From Diphasiastrum complanatum (taxonomy: Eukaryota; Streptophyta; Lycopodiopsida; Lycopodiales; Lycopodiaceae), in contig CM055097.1 of NCBI GenBank assembly GCA_029204225.1, forward strand, positions 16,025,318 through 16,089,317: a stretch of DNA of 64,000 nucleotides, written 5' to 3'. Position numbers and translations under genes: made by a program. Every line of letters starts with the position of its first letter. The first letter of the stretch is position 1. This document shows positions 10,318-25,599 of this stretch, piece after piece. The notes beneath the pieces are model-generated. The model was not told the DNA's origin and did not search any database. It was given only the letters and a program-made list of their open reading frames with translations.

Positions 10318-13300
10318 AATCATTTTGAGAGCATCTTGACGAGTGCTTTGAAAGTCACAGAAATGTGGGGAAATGAATTGGAAAACAACTGTAGAGAAGT
10401 GGACATCAACCAAGAATTTCTTGACATAATGGTGGAACTGATAGGAAAAATTGCATTTGATGCTGATTTAAGTATCCCCTCGGGCAATCTAAGCATGATT
10501 AGCAAGAGCTTTAAGCGTTACCTTCACAATAAGTGGCAGATTTGCTTTGGACCTGCTGCCACCATTCCATGGTATAAGTAAGTTCTTTGAAAGCTAAAAC
10601 CTTCTTGTGCAATTGACTTTTTTTAAATCTTCTTTATTCCCAGAAAATGAAACTGTTTTAGTATGGTTCAGAAAGAAAAGAGATTTTGAGCATTTAAAAA
10701 AAAAGAGGAAAGATGACAAACACTTGCATTTACAAAGAATTTTGAGTACATACAATGGAAAATATAAATCTTTGATGCCGCAACATCAAATTATCCCTTA
10801 AAGAAGCTGGATTTTTATCCGCGTAGTCAGTTAACGTAAGTCTCTAATGACGTACACAAAAAAGGATGAAAGAAGTCTAAATTTCCAAATAACCAGTGGA
10901 ATTGCTAGTAATATAGAACGCAAGCTTCCATGTGTTTACATTTTACCTAAATATTAGGAAAATGGATATCCCCTTTGTAGAAATTGTGGGCTCCAATCAA
11001 AAGCAAGATGCTGGAGGTGATTCATAGGGTATACGTGTTAGGACTCCCCTTTGATATGATAGACATGTAAGAGCAACACTAATCACAAGGACACCAATTA
11101 GATTGCCCACACCATAGTTGCAACAGATTGTGATTTGCGAATCATGAATATGCGAGTTGCAGCAAATCGCGAAAACACTAAAGTGCCAAAAAAAGAAAAT
11201 TCAACTCAAATTTTTTGGCTTCTGTGAGAGAATAAGTTAAAGTTACGCAGCTGAAACTATTGGAAACCCGTTTAATTTGATGCTAGTTAGATCAAGTTTA
11301 CGGCATGCATAGTTCATTTCATATAAACAATATCTCACCTAACTGCATAAAACTACTGGGAACCCATTTTTCTGATCCCCTTTGTTTTCTCTTTCTAATG
11401 ATACCCACATATTGCATGTATTCACCAAAAAACAATTCTAGATTCACCCATGTATCTATGGCCCATACATACACATCCTCATGCAGTGGGAATTACATCA
11501 ACTTCATTGATTGATCCCATAAACTATAGCTATGGTGTCCCATGTCACCAAAATCCACCTCAATACTAGAGATGCGTTGCCTAGGTGTTGGATGACCTCA
11601 AGACACACACACCATGTCAACAACATAATACTTACCAAATGAATGTCGAAAGTGTTCCACGCCCTACTATCATAGTTGCAGCGGGACACATTCCGCTGCA
11701 ACTACGTTCCAGACGCAAATTTTTTTATTTTCTACTTTTGATTCTGATTTATCAAAGAAAAAGTCAATATTCTACTTGAAATTTTTTGTTAGTATGCTGG
11801 AAATTTTTTTGTTTGTAATACAGATAGGTGCCTGCGGATGGCGCTGTATCTATTGCAATGGCACCTTTAGCAGTACAACAATGAGGATTAGGCCACATTC
11901 GCTTGGTTTGACCAGGCCAAATGGGAGATCATGGGCATTGCCCCGTGCATGACAGTTCTTGCACCTGAGCAAGAGTGCCTACTAAGCACATATGGAGGAG
12001 GAGCAACTGGGCTACCTCTTGGGCCCAAACTACAAATTAGCAGGTGGCTGGGTTCTTTTGACATAGGATTAGGGTCTGGCAACAATCACCTTCTAGCACC
12101 AGGGTTGGTCCGTCACGATCTATTTCACCATCAGCCGTAGGGCCATCACGGCCTAGTTCATCATCATCATCAATAGTAGGGCCATCATGGCCTAAATATC
12201 GGTAGCAGGGCCACCATGGCCTCCAACAACAGCAGCAGTAGCAGAATCGCCATCTATGGGAGAGGCATTTCCATCAAGGGGGTCAGTTGGGGCATGGCAT
12301 ATTGAGCTTAATGGCGTAGGAACTCGCCCACCTCTAAAACCAGTTTTCCAGCTCCAGTTGCCAGGATCCTCTCCTCTCGTGCATTAAGTCACCGTGGCTC
12401 GAGGGTGAAGCGGTTAGGATTTTGACTATTCATTGCTAGTTGGTTGGGTGGCTTTTGCTTCACAGACATCCTTTTGGCTCATGGAAAAGGATCTAGGAGA
12501 TTTTCACTTGGCGATCGTTACAGTGGTATCAAAGCAAGGCTTTGCATCGATCATAAGGTGGAGTCGGTTGTTTGCTTTTTTGCAGCTTTTTGGTAATATC
12601 TCCTTGCTTTTTACTTCTTGGTGGTGGAATCGACCTCAAAGTAAGTGGATTTTCTGATTCTTGATTGCTTTCAGCCTAGTGATCAGTAGTATGGATTTTC
12701 TCCATAGATAAAGCTGGAAATCGTTCAATTTTTGGCCGTTTTTTAGGGTTTTTGACTACTACTCACTCTTTTAGCTTGAAATTCATCGAATCTACTGTGT
12801 ATAAAGCTTTTTGAGATTTTACTTGCTGTTTTACAGTCATTAGGACAGGTTCTAATGATTGCATGCCAGTATTATGGTCAAAGTCAAATCGAGACAGTGT
12901 TTTGGTCGAAATTTGATGTTTCTGGCTAGAATCGATTGTAAGAATCGATATTGAGCCTTATAAAAACTTTTGATGCTTGCATGTAGTTGAATTACAGTGG
13001 GTAGGGTCTGATTTCACTTGCATGTGGATTTGGTCCATCAGAAGAAAATGGTCAAAAAACAAGGTTTTTTTTTTATGATTTTTTCACTAGTTCAGACTTT
13101 TTTTTCTCAAATCTTTGTATGAAACTTTGCATGCATATTCTCAGGTGTGTATTGAAGCTGTCCAGAGGCTGTGACCAAGTTTTGTAGGAATCGGTCACTG
13201 TTAAGGTCTCGAAAAGTCAAAATTTAGTGTATTTTTAGTGATTTTTGAGCATGAATAACTCTTTGTAGTGGATCTGAAACCTCTGAACCTGTATACAGTC

Positions 13301-16300
13301 AAAAAGATAGGTAGTATTGCCTCTGGTTTGAGCCCTCGTGCACTTGGTTTGGTGGTGGGAGGCTTAGGCACCGATCTCCCGAAGTTTTGCTTGATGGTGC
13401 CCTCCATAGAAGCAATTTTCGGTGGATCTGAGCCTATGGATGCTTGCTGGACCTGATAAAAGCTTTTATTGCTCTCTAATGAACCTAAGTAGAGTGCTTT
13501 TAACCTCTTATGGAATGCACGTAAGGCTGAAATAGGATTTTTGAGAAATTACCCCTGTAAAAGTGCACCCTCCTAAGGTTTTTTTGGTCATTCACAGCTC
13601 GCACATGTGAATTGCAAGTGGCAGGTTGACATGACAATCATCTTGCTAACCTACTCTCCCTCTATATTGTGCTTTATTGCGACCAATTTGGTGTCTGTAG
13701 CAAAAGTTATGATCATTGAAAGTTTGGCAGTTTTTAGTTCAAAATTTGCCAAAAATTTTAATCGTTCTGATTGCATGTCAGTATGTGAAGCGGTAGTGTA
13801 CTTATAGACAATAAAAAAGACTTTTTTGGAATCACTTTGCATTTCTATGGACATGGTACTGACTATTACAATAGTTTGATTAATGAAATTTCATGGTTGG
13901 ATACAGTTTCAATAAAAGCAGTTCGAACTTCCAGTTTATTTAGGTAAAAAAATTAGTTTTCATTAAATCACTGCATGTTAAATTGGATGCATGTCTGATG
14001 TTTTGCAAAATGGATTGTGACAATGTAACTAAAAACTCGATGGTTGAAATCGATTTTCACAATTGGATCCATATTGACCAGAGTTCGAAAATCCTAGTTA
14101 CGTAAGTTTTTGAAAGGCCCATAAAAGTTTCAAAATTGTCCAAATCTGTCGGTTATTGATTTAAACGTAATTAGCTTATAGAGGGAATGACCTTGCTGAG
14201 ACATAATCGAGCGATTGATAAAGTCACAATGCTTTTTCAAGATTTCAAATCTGTCAACTGATTTAAGCAATTTCTCGCTTGAGGTAGTTAATAATGGCCG
14301 AGGATAACACAAGTATTGAGGGAACGGTACCCATGCCGACCTACTTGCAGATTTGCTAACAGGATAACATGAGTATTGAGGGAACGGTACCCATGCCGAC
14401 CTAATTGGAGATTAGCAGGTGCGGCACTTAACAAAATGAACAATTGGAACAAGCTACGAGATCAACAAATGGAAGTGTTTTAGAATCAAATTCTTCGTCG
14501 AATTTGGGCTTTCAGCTAGAACTATATTCGGGGTAGAAGAAAGAGAAGAAGCCTAAGGTAGTAGACAATTGGTTGACCAAGTGGACCAGTTATTTGAGTC
14601 TACATGGAATTTTTGAAGAGAAAAAGATTGAGAGTGTGGTTCTGTTTTCTTCATCGTGGTGGCAGAACTTGCAACCGAAACCTGCTACATGGGAAGAAGT
14701 CATGAAAGTTTTCAGAAAATCGTTTATGGTTTTGGACAATTAAAATTATTACCAAAGATTCAGAAATTGCAAGTTGGGGACGAAGAGTTTAGACTCTTAT
14801 CTCCAAGAGTTAATGGATTTATGGACTAAAGCTCCATCATTCGCTTTGAAACTGACTCTTTGGTATTTTATCCTAGGTTTGTCAGCGGATTATCAGAACG
14901 AATGTAAGCAAAACTCGCTTTAGATTTTTGGTGATGTCTTACAAGTCACGAAAGCAGTTTCAGGCTAATCCATCAATGCCCAAACCAAAGAAAGTAAAGA
15001 AATGAGTTCGTGACAAAACACAAGTCAAATACTTTGACGAACTTGAGCATCATAAGGTAAGCAAAAGAAGCATATGTCTCAGAAAAAGGGTAAGAAGGTA
15101 AATTTATGTTTCATTTGTTCTATTAAACAGTGAATTCACATTACATTTCATTGCATAAGCCACGTTCTTCATTGGAATAATTGACAGTGTTGTGTCCTTG
15201 AGAGGAAATAATCAGTTACTGTTCAAAAATTGATTAGAACTAAAATTTTCCATATTTGATGTCTTTGATTGAAGAAAAGCCTTCAAATCGGAAGCTGGAC
15301 TCGCTGACTAGCGCCAACTTTTGGAGAAAATTTGAGGAGGAGCACAAGAAATGGCTTGATTCTTTACATTGGAAGCAAAATAACATCAGGTGTTGAAAGG
15401 TCAATGTGAACTAATAGGAAAACTATGAATACAATAAGAACATAGATCCTTGAAAGAACTATTCTAAAGCTTGAGGATGAGGCAACACCAATATGTTAGA
15501 AGGGCTAATAGTGGAATGCTGACAGGCGGAGCACATTCAACCTGCGCCTTCAGTTGCTCTACTTGTCACTTCAGTCGTTGAAATAAGATGATTGCTTGAA
15601 TGGAATTGGACATAGTGAGACTCCAAAAGAAGTGGAACTCACAAGGAAATTTTTCCAATTTTCTAACAAGTTGAGAGATTTTTTATTGTATAACTCACTC
15701 ACTCTCTCTCTCTCTCTTGGCAATCTAGCAGCGATGGCTCTGATGGCAATCTAGCAGCAATGGCTCTCATAGCTGCTGCAGCGGATCCTGTCTGCTCCAG
15801 CGGACTAGCGGATCTTCCAGTCTAGTGGACCCCATTCCTGCTGAAAATTTCCAACGGACCATTTCTTCCAGCGCTGTGAAGGCTTCTCTAGCTTGCTTTA
15901 TCTTGGTCTCTCTCTCCAGGTCTGCCATCGCTCCACCAACCTCTCTAGTCTGCCATCGCTCCAACCTCTCTGCCATCGCTCCAATCGAGGAAGCAAATGC
16001 GAGAGGAAAAAAGGCTATTTTTTGGGATGGACGACACTTTCTGGTCACCCCATCCGGAACTGATCGCTCAGTGATGTCTCCTACGTGAGAGCCTTTTAGT
16101 CAAAGAGAGAATTTTTGCCTTTCATTGATGCTTGTTAGAGATTGTTTAGAGTTAGGTTGAGAGTTAGAGCACTGAGGAGATATTTTTTCTCTTCTTAGTT
16201 AGTTTGGTTTTAGTTATGTTGTTTTGACGGCATTGCTCCGTCTTGGTGCCATCCATTTTGATGTACTTGTTTGTCTTATATGCCTTTTGGCATGGAAAAG

Positions 16301-16315
16301 ACGTTAATAAAGCTT

Positions 16316-16361
<46 letters not shown>

Positions 16362-17395
16362 AAAAAAAAAACCATTTCAATCCCTAAACATTTTACTTGT
16401 ACCTTCCATTTACAGGATATTTCTTGACCTACACAATGGTTTTAGCCTGTCTGTATTTAGATGACCACAGATTTGAGTGTTAATGATGCAGCTCTACACC
16501 AAATGAATGTTATCACCCTACTTGGTAAATGATTTCTTTTCTCAACAATGTAGGTATGTTTTCACAACTTCCTCTGATGTTTATTCTGTGATTGCAGAAT
16601 TTTGAATATGCATCTTGTTAAAGAGATTTATGAGGACGAATGTCAACTATCCAATCTGGTAAAGGAAGTCATCAAGAATAGGCAGTGTTCAAATGCTTCT
16701 ACCTTGGATGAAGTTGATCACGATCCAATTCTCATCGATCGACTGTTGGATGCAAAAAGCCTTGTGTCTTCCTGTAACATTTCCACTGGACAAGTGCTAG
16801 ATAATTGCTTGACATTTCTTCTAGCAGGACATGAAACCACATCAAGTCTCCTCTCTTGGACAGTATATTTACTTTCACTAAATCAACTGTGGCAAGAACG
16901 TGCACGGGCAGAAGTGCAAGAGTTTTTCTCCTGGCATATGCATTGGAAAAACTTAACGAATCTGAAGCTTATCAATATGATACTTTTTGAATCCTTACGG
17001 CTTTTCCCGCCTCAGCCTGTCATTGGTAGGCACTGCATGAAAAAGAATCTGGTGGGTGAATATGAGGTTGATAAGGGCATGGAGATTTTGATTCCCATAG
17101 CTGCTTTACATCGGGATCAAGATTTATGGGGAGATGATGCCAACGAGTTTAGGCCTTCTAGATTTGCCAATGGCATAAATGGTGCATGTAAGGATCCTTC
17201 AGCATACCTTCCATTTGGAACAGGTCCAAGGACATGCATTGGCCAAACTCTTGCATTGACAGAAGCCAGAACAATCTTGGCTGTCATGCTCGACAACTAT
17301 GCATGGGAGCTTAGTCCAGCTTATAAACATTATCCTCATGTAACTTTAACCCTTCAACCGAAATTTGGCATGCCAATACTTATCACTAAGCTATA
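10318..17395 (+). CDS. Cytochrome P450, CYP72 clan; two exons visible, N-terminus missing
   Basis: A mono-oxygenase of the CYP72 clan, normally anchored in the ER membrane. Exon one visible here (about 10318-10579, GTAAGT donor) encodes the B'-G region, including EFLDIMVELIGKIAF and ending IPWYK. The large exon (about 16597-17395) contains the I-helix AGHETTS, K-helix ESLR, FRPSRF, haem loop FGTGPRTCIGQ and a C-terminal LTLQPKFGMPI typical of the clan. Key residues including the haem Cys are present and the 3' exon is open to its stop. The 6-kb gap holds a gypsy remnant. The usual exon after WYK (about 25-30 codons with YLPT) was not found, and no membrane-anchor exon is visible leftward. It may be a live gene with distant exons or a pseudogene. 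Confidence 0.88.
10580..12520. other. P450 intron sequence, no gene recognised
   Basis: Contains only short ORFs without recognisable domains. The sequence from about 11.9 to 12.5 kb could be the LTR of the gypsy remnant whose primer-binding site follows at 12521, but I could not place the LTR start. Confidence 0.4.
12521..12537 (+). promoter_or_regulatory. Primer-binding site (initiator-Met tRNA type)
   Basis: TGGTATCAAAGCAAGG is one base from the common plant TGGTATCAGAGC. It is preceded by TTACA, consistent with an LTR ending in CA. A gag remnant follows 2 kb downstream on the same strand. Confidence 0.6.
14302..14418 (+). repeat. Tandem duplication of about 58 bp
   Basis: The phrase GTATTGAGGGAACGGTACCC followed by ATGCCGACCTA occurs twice (from about 14312 and about 14371), with near-identical flanking bases, so it is a single local duplication. 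It lies just before the gag remnant, probably in its leader. Confidence 0.75.
14535..14920 (+). pseudogene. Ty3/gypsy gag remnant inside P450 intron
   Basis: One frame gives VVDNWLTKWTSYLSLHGIF, SSSWWQNLQPKPATWEEV and, after a TAA, SLDSYLQELMDLWTKAPS and LWYFILGLSADYQNE. These match the retrotransposon gag blocks (W, TWEE, L..ELMDL, FI.GL). At least one in-frame stop is present. No knuckle or pol was recognised downstream to 15.4 kb. Confidence 0.75.
15000..16320. other. P450 intron tail, possible LTR sequence
   Basis: Around 15728-15760 and 15940-15985 there are short local repeats (GGCAATCTAGCAGC and TCTGCCATCGCTCCA). Near 16305 AATAAAG precedes the (CT)n tract, as at the 3' part of some LTRs. 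No coding domain recognised. Confidence 0.3.
16321..16359 (+). repeat. (CT)n microsatellite
   Basis: About 19 CT units followed by an A run, 240 bp before the large P450 exon. Confidence 0.95.
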
Positions 17396-18071
17396 AATTG
17401 TAGTGAGTTATAAGGTTTATCCTGCAGCATGCTATCTGTTATTCTATCTGTTCTTCACCTTATTATGGTGGTTTCTGCTTTGATGAAAGATCTTCAAACT
17501 TTTGTGGGGAGGGGTCGTTTGTTACTTATTTGTCAGAATTGCAGCTCTAAGATACTTTTTGTAAAAATGTTGGATGCAGTTGCAACCAAGCTATAACTCT
17601 TCTGCAAATTTCGAGATAGGAAATATAATGTAACATGGAAGATTTAGCAATATAGCTGTATTTAGGCTTTATCATCAAGGATAAGTGAGTTCCTGATGGG
17701 GAAAGAAGTGAGCTAGCAGATCAAATATGGCCCTTGATGGACCTGTTCGTGAAGACTATTGACTGTAAGATACAATGTTGATCAGTAATACACTTAGCCC
17801 AAAGTTGGGTTGTGGCAATTCACCAGAGATGGGAGTTGAGGGTTATTGTCATGTAAAATGGTTATCTGGACCCCATGATCACTGTATCAAGTCGAGGCAC
17901 GACAGGGGTGGCTGCTAGTCATGGAGATCCTGCAGGGGACCTAATGCCATCAAGGGTTTTGCAACTGAAGGACGAAAGGAAGATAAAGAGCATTAGTAGC
18001 AGCCTTTTCTAGGGAGGAACTTCATTAATATCAACTCCTAGTTTGAGTTCACGAGCTTTCCAATGCCCCCC

Positions 18072-18122
<51 letters not shown>

Positions 18123-21100
18123 GCGCGCGCGCACAGTAGTCAATTTGCCATTTGTGGCTGACATTTTCATTCAAATCCCACAAACTCTGAAATGTGGTTA
18201 TTTTAATGTCATGCAGAGATTCTAGGAAAGTGCAATTAATGTCATGCATAGTTTCAAGGAAAATGCAATCATTGGCAGAAATCATTTTTATTTTATCTTT
18301 ATGTGACATGTGTACATTGTTCTGAAAACCAAGGCGCCATGATACCAAAAGACACGTGAGAACTGATCGTACTCTGCAAGAGATCTTGCTAGAGTCATTG
18401 TGGTAATTTTTGGCTTGGCACCATGAAGGTTACTATCTACCTTTGGCACTCACGTGTTTCAAAGTTAATTGGCTCTTCTGGCTGACATCTTTGATCAATC
18501 CCCTGAAACACGGTCATTTCCATGCTGTGTAAATCGCAAGAAAGTAGTCATTTACAAAATTGATCTTTTTTCTGTAATTTTGCAAAATGTCGTACTGCTT
18601 ATGAGTTGAAGCACAAAATCAACTTGATACCTAAAAGTACGGAAAAATAATCTTAGATTTGCAAAAGTTCTTGCTAGAGTTACTAGGGTAGTTGGTGGTG
18701 CAAGGTTGAGAACCAATACCATCTGTGTTGCACTTTGTGTTTTGTCATCAGCTCAAAAATGTGCAAAAGAAGCTACAACTCTACAACATTCCAAGAAAAT
18801 TTAAGCTGATTGTGGGGAACAAAAAACAATCAGAGACATTTGACATGCCAGAAATGCATCAAAACTCTATCTTTTATGAAAATCACCATATTTTTATCAC
18901 CAAAAAGGTGAAGTTAGAACCCAAAAGTGACCAGAAAGGCTGTTTCTTTATAATTGAACTCATGAACATGAAAAAAAGTTGGGGGTAAATTTAGATTGAA
19001 ATTAAGAGGATATAGCAGATATTTACCAAAAACTGACCAAAATGCCTGGTAAATCAAGCAACTTAAAGCCTCAAATACCATTAAGTTTATAACAAAGTGA
19101 ACTTTTAGCTTCGTTTCAACAAAAACCTACCAAAAATTCTGTGAATTTGCAATCATGATTGTCCTTTATGTGCATAATCCATGGACCCCAATAATGGTGA
19201 TGATCAAGGTTTCCATGTATGCAATAATTCCAAAAAATTCAAACTACATATAGTTCTCGATTGACAAGTTTTAGGCATGAATTCATCAAAAACACAAATG
19301 ATCTCAAATTAATGCATTCAAAATTTAGAGCTATGGATAATATTTTAATTTGCCAAACTAGTAATATGTCAATAAAAGTCCCTTTTAAATCGTGGAATGC
19401 ACCCATTCCCTCTTTGAAAAGAGAATATTGTTGGCCACTTTGTTTAGAATTTATTTTCTATTTCAAAAAGCTTATGCTCAAGTTTCAATGAGCTCTGATT
19501 CAGGTTTTTTAGAAACAAGCTACTTTGATATATTACAGAGCGTTAATGAACTTGTAGGAATTGTGAATGCATTGACCCTTATTCATCTATGCCTCTAGTT
19601 AAGCTAATTAAGCAATGCACCACTTGTTAGCATTTTTTGCACCTTGCATGTGACAACATTGGCCTCCAAGGCACCAATTCAATTGTACTGTTTTTTAATT
19701 TTGAAAAGTTTTGCCAACACTTATTCATATTCTAAAGGCATGTCAAATATTCAAAACATTAATGAATTCTATAATTGCTCTACTTACGCATGATTGTGAC
19801 AACTATAAAACATTAGGTAGCAAAAGTTATAAGCACACAAACAAGTGCTTTGCTTCTAATTTTTAAAAACTACATAGACTTTGACATTTCAAAGGGAAGC
19901 GTTCAAACCTAGGTAAAATACCACTAGCCAGTTGAGATCATTTTTATAGTGAAACAAGAAAGGAATTTGCATCAAACTTGGATTTCTCTCATTTGTCTTG
20001 CAATATTTGTGATCTAATGTGGTAATCATTGTTAGTACATTATGATCTAACCTATGTCCATACATTAGGCTATTACCACAAGTGTGAAGCCTATTTAGGC
20101 CATAAACACCTTGAAATTGATTGTTCTTGCTCATTTTTTGATGGTAAGACAATTCTAGCTTGTGTTAGATGGTAGAATCCTTGAAAGTAATACATCCAAT
20201 CCTTCTTGGGGATTAAATGAATCCTTTCGAGCTCCTTTATGTCTGAACTTCAACATTTTCCAATTTTGTATCGATTCACAATATATTGCATGTTGTACCA
20301 CACTTCTTAACATTATATGCAAATATGGATCATTGACTCATCAACTCAATGGTGTGGTCAATTACCGTGGATATAACATCACACACAGAACGTCTCCTCG
20401 AACTTAAGCATTAAGACATACTCTTCAAATTTCTTTTGATTGCCTTGACTAGGTTACTTGTCATACTGAATACCAAATTTGGAAATGAAAACTTCAAAGT
20501 ATTTTGACACACTCATTTCTAATAGTGACCCTAATCCCATTCACACTTTTTCTTTTCAAAAGTTGTCACCAAAGCTTGATAGATATGGTGGAATATGATA
20601 TAATTTGGACACATCTATATACCTTCAACCTCTTAGATTGTATAACATCCCTCACCAAGGATACAATAGCGAAGCAAACAACAAAAAGTAACACAGGGAA
20701 ATCAAATATGGTCAACAAACCAACCCAACCAAACCTAGATTGAATGGATCTAGCCCCCAAGCTATGGATCAATCACTCATAAGGGATAGAGTCATCAACA
20801 TGATGTGAGATAGTTGTTGATGTGAGATATTGTCGATCGTTTAGCTATAAGAGTTGTTGATTAGATTTCGTGGAGCATTACTGAGGCAATATGCTGCTTA
20901 ATTTGAGTAACATAAAGAAGATCAACATCAAATTTGAGTAGCATATCTGCATCAATGGTTAACCCATATAGTTCGAATATGTCCCCGTGCACCCCACAAG
21001 GCAACGATCGTGCTTTCACCTACCTAGGCAGTATTTTGTCTCATCTGTCCTACATGCGCAAAAGGTACCAGGCCTGAACCGCGAGAACTAACCTTGCTTA

Positions 21101-21266
21101 CACCTCGAGGACAACACCTTGTTGCATCAAGTCCCCTATCCTACCGACCACTCGGACCATGGATGCTCATGTTTACACTATGAACAACACCTTGCACAAC
21201 GGTTTTCCTGACGAGTCCTCGGGCAAAAAGTGGACATCCATGTGAGACTCGCGTAGTTGATTGACT
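17396..21266. other. Long stretch without a recognisable gene
   Basis: Begins with the presumed 3' UTR of the P450. Beyond about 17.7 kb only ORFs of 60-87 codons occur, none with a domain I recognise. Confidence 0.5.
18072..18119 (+). repeat. (CA)n microsatellite followed by short CG-alternating run
   Basis: About 24 CA units, then TACGCGCGCGCGC. Alternating purine-pyrimidine of both kinds in one block is a Z-DNA-prone composition. Confidence 0.95.
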
Positions 21267-21282
21267 AGTTGGCTTTGATACC
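21267..21282 (-). promoter_or_regulatory. Primer-binding-site-like sequence (initiator-Met type)
   Basis: The minus strand reads TGTGGTATCAAAGCCAAC. The matching LTR would lie to the right. No coding domain of such an element was recognised to its left, so this is an isolated remnant. Confidence 0.45.
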
Positions 21283-21689
21283 ACATAAAGCACTGGCGCC
21301 TCAAAGGGTGCTAGGACTTGAGCTGTTTTTCCAAAACACACTTAAGTCTAACATTCATCCGACATGAACTCACTAAGAAGCCAACTTAGAAAGCGCAACA
21401 CGTTAGAATCCATCTCCAAAAGGTAACCAAAGGTAAAGACAAGTCACTCATGAAATCGCAAGGCATAGTGGTTGCCAAAAACTGATCAAATGGCATAGTG
21501 GTGGACCACACATCAGTGACATGGACCCTTAGGCGCTAGTGATGCAAAAAGGTTGTAGTAAGGGCCCTTCCACTTGGACCAGCCTCGAAGGTGTAACCGA
21601 AATGGTAATCATCCCCAAGGATTAACTTTAAATCTAGAAGAGGTTACATTCATACATAGACTGACTAGCCTCGAGGCCACCAACACATA

Positions 21690-23063
<1,374 letters not shown>

Positions 23064-23529
23064 CCCACCAACCGACCCGCAACTAGTGAATCCCTTAGGG
23101 GGCAGTTAGCTCCTTGTAAGGGATAGCTAACTGCCCACCATCAGACCTTTAATACACTGTGGTAGATCCTAGGCCAAACTCGGAAAAGTATTAGTCAAAA
23201 GCAGTTTTTTAATGATAAGGCAAAGCTTTTCCCTCATAAAACCATTTTTCTAAAAAGCGTCTAGCAAGATTGCTACCTCTTTTATAAAAGTATCGTGATT
23301 GTTGCAGCAATACATAGCTAAGAAAACCTGGGAGATAATTACTTTGTACGAGTTGTAGACTGACCTATTTAAGCCAAATGTATGTACTATAAGTATTGAA
23401 AAGGTAAGTCTCTTCTTTTATCAAACTTTGAGAGCTGATAAACACTGGTGTCAGGATTAAAAGTAATCAAAATGTTCAAAAAACTAGTGGTGTTTGCTTC
23501 ACAAGACTTTTTTTAAATATAAAGAAATT

Positions 23530-24875
23530 CTAGAGGATTAATCCAGAAAGGGTTTTCTGGTTTCTGATCTGATTTTTATCCATAAACGCATCAATATTGG
23601 GATTATTAATGAAGCAAATGTCATCAATATATCTAAACGAGTGACATAAATCATTCATATCTTTTTTGAGACCTAACTTGGCTAGTCTCTTAATAAATTG
23701 AGCTTCAAAGAACGCAAGATACCAGTTACACCATGTAGGTGAGCATGAAAAGCCCATTGGTATACCACGAATCTGTCTCCAGGTTTTCTAATCTGACAAT
23801 ACAATTGTCTATTAGGAAGGCATTCCACAAGCATAAGAGATTTTTATCGATATTGGACCACCCTTCCGACTTTTTATTTTCCCATGACCCTTTAAACGCG
23901 TCCCTTTCTTGTTCCCACTTGAAAATCAGAAACATCTTATTAGAATGTTTGAATGCATAAGTAATGGATTTATTCATGATAGTTTTCAACCCATCAATGC
24001 CATCTAAAGGTATGTTTTCATAGCACTTAGAGATATCTGCAACCCATACATTGGTAATCTTTGATGGGGGGATTGAGATAAAAATCAATCGAGGACTCGC
24101 ACTGCCAAAATAAGCATGTATACATTTAGGATACCCTTGTATGTTTTTGCCTTAAGGCCTACACCCTCCTTGAGGAATGGTGACAGCATACCAAGAGCTC
24201 TTGTTAGGAATTTTGCGAGTTTAGTAAAGCAACAATCATGCACATTGGTAATCCATCTAAAAGATTCCTTGTGGGCTTTGTACGTACATAGTAGATATGG
24301 CAAAGAGTCGTTCCCCAAGAAGATGTTGGGTAAAAACCCAGTTAGCTTTTCCATGACATATGTGATAGTTTCTGTAACAGAGTTTTCCTGATCATTAGGA
24401 AAGGGGCTGAAGTCAGGACTGTTAAGCCTATCTAGCTTCCGAACAAGGAATTTACATATGAAACTGGGATTGTGTTGTGCCTTGTCAATGCCATTGATGT
24501 GGAGCAGATTTTGAGCCATAATCTTTCATTTTTAGCAGTTTGTATTTTTGCAGTTGTGTCCTTATTGCCATATAGCCAGGTTCTTTTTTCGATGAATTTC
24601 ATGGCAATGTTTTTACAAAAAGTTGCATGCTCCCTTATAGTTTCTTCATTTAAATGTTCATGCGTAGGCAAGAGTTTGATTAATTTGAACCATCCATCAT
24701 AAAGTTCAGAAGCCACCTCATTCATATTATTCTTTCTTAAGGTAATATGATTGAGACCCATCTCTAAAGATTTACATAAAATCGGGCTTTTAACAATACT
24801 GCTATCCGTAGAAATAAAATGCCCAAATTTTTTTGCAACAAAGTTCTTGAATCTATTTAAGAGATAAGCATTCAC
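23530..24875 (-). pseudogene. Penelope-like reverse transcriptase, frameshifted
   Basis: Reading leftward through four frames: 24875-24432 with STDSSIVKSPI and a helical region; 24519-24085 with LPYLLCTYKAHKESFRWIT and LTRALGMLSPFL; 24088-23726 with VADISKCYENIPLDG (motif A); and 23757-23530 with MGFSCSPTWCNWYL and FRYIDDICFINN (motif C). The DIS-x-x-Y-x-NIP and RYIDD forms, and the K-x-HK-x2 block before them, are those of Penelope-like elements and not of LTR or LINE enzymes. No GIY-YIG endonuclease is seen after motif C; the sequence decays past 23530. Confidence 0.72.
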
Positions 24876-24973
24876 ACGAATATAAGTTAATGAATGCTTT
24901 CTTTCTATGGCTACATAAACCCGCCAGAGATGTGGTTAAGGCACACCTTATCTTTCTTTTCATTTGACAGTAC

Positions 24974-25330
24974 ATGGTTGATGCCTCTATTGAGCTTGCC
25001 AAAGATTCTTCTGCCAAACTCTTATCACACCTTGGCGATGCTGAAAACATACGAGAGATAGAGCGTCTCCTTAAACGACCAAGCTTTTCCACTCTCCAAG
25101 ATAAATACTTTCAAAACACAAGCAAACGAATGAGCAATTTTAATCTCAACAATCCAAACTCCGTAGTATCTGCATCAGGGACAGGGAAGAGAAGACGGTT
25201 TACTGGAAAGGAAGGACAAAGTAGCACAAAGAGTGACCTACCTATTAAAAGGCTGAATTTTTACCGAGTGCAGGATGGGAAAAGGACAGAAAGGAGAGAA
25301 GTCAGTATCTCAGCGACAGAACGTCTATAG
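24974..25330 (+). other. 118-codon ORF, not recognised
   Basis: An open frame with basic, Ser/Lys/Arg-rich C-terminal half (GKRRRFTGKEGQ). It runs opposite to the Penelope-like remnant and occupies a gap where that element's minus frame is closed. It could be chance or a fragment of another element. Confidence 0.25.
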
Positions 25331-25599
25331 CTGACCACTAGCAGTGATTCATGGAGCTCTTTTTTACATCTATGTTACCGCAATAGAGTTTTTGAAGTAA
25401 TCCATGTGGAGACTTTTTACGCTCAAGTTTTATTCAGACTATTCGATGTTGTCGATGAATGCTTTCATGATATTACATTCGGTTGGACTTACCTACCAAG
25501 TGTCAAAAGTGATTGGTATTTTTCCTATGATGTTTTCTGTGATTTTGACCAGAGAAGAACTTGCCTAGGTTGTTCATCATATACCAAATGGCGTGGTCA

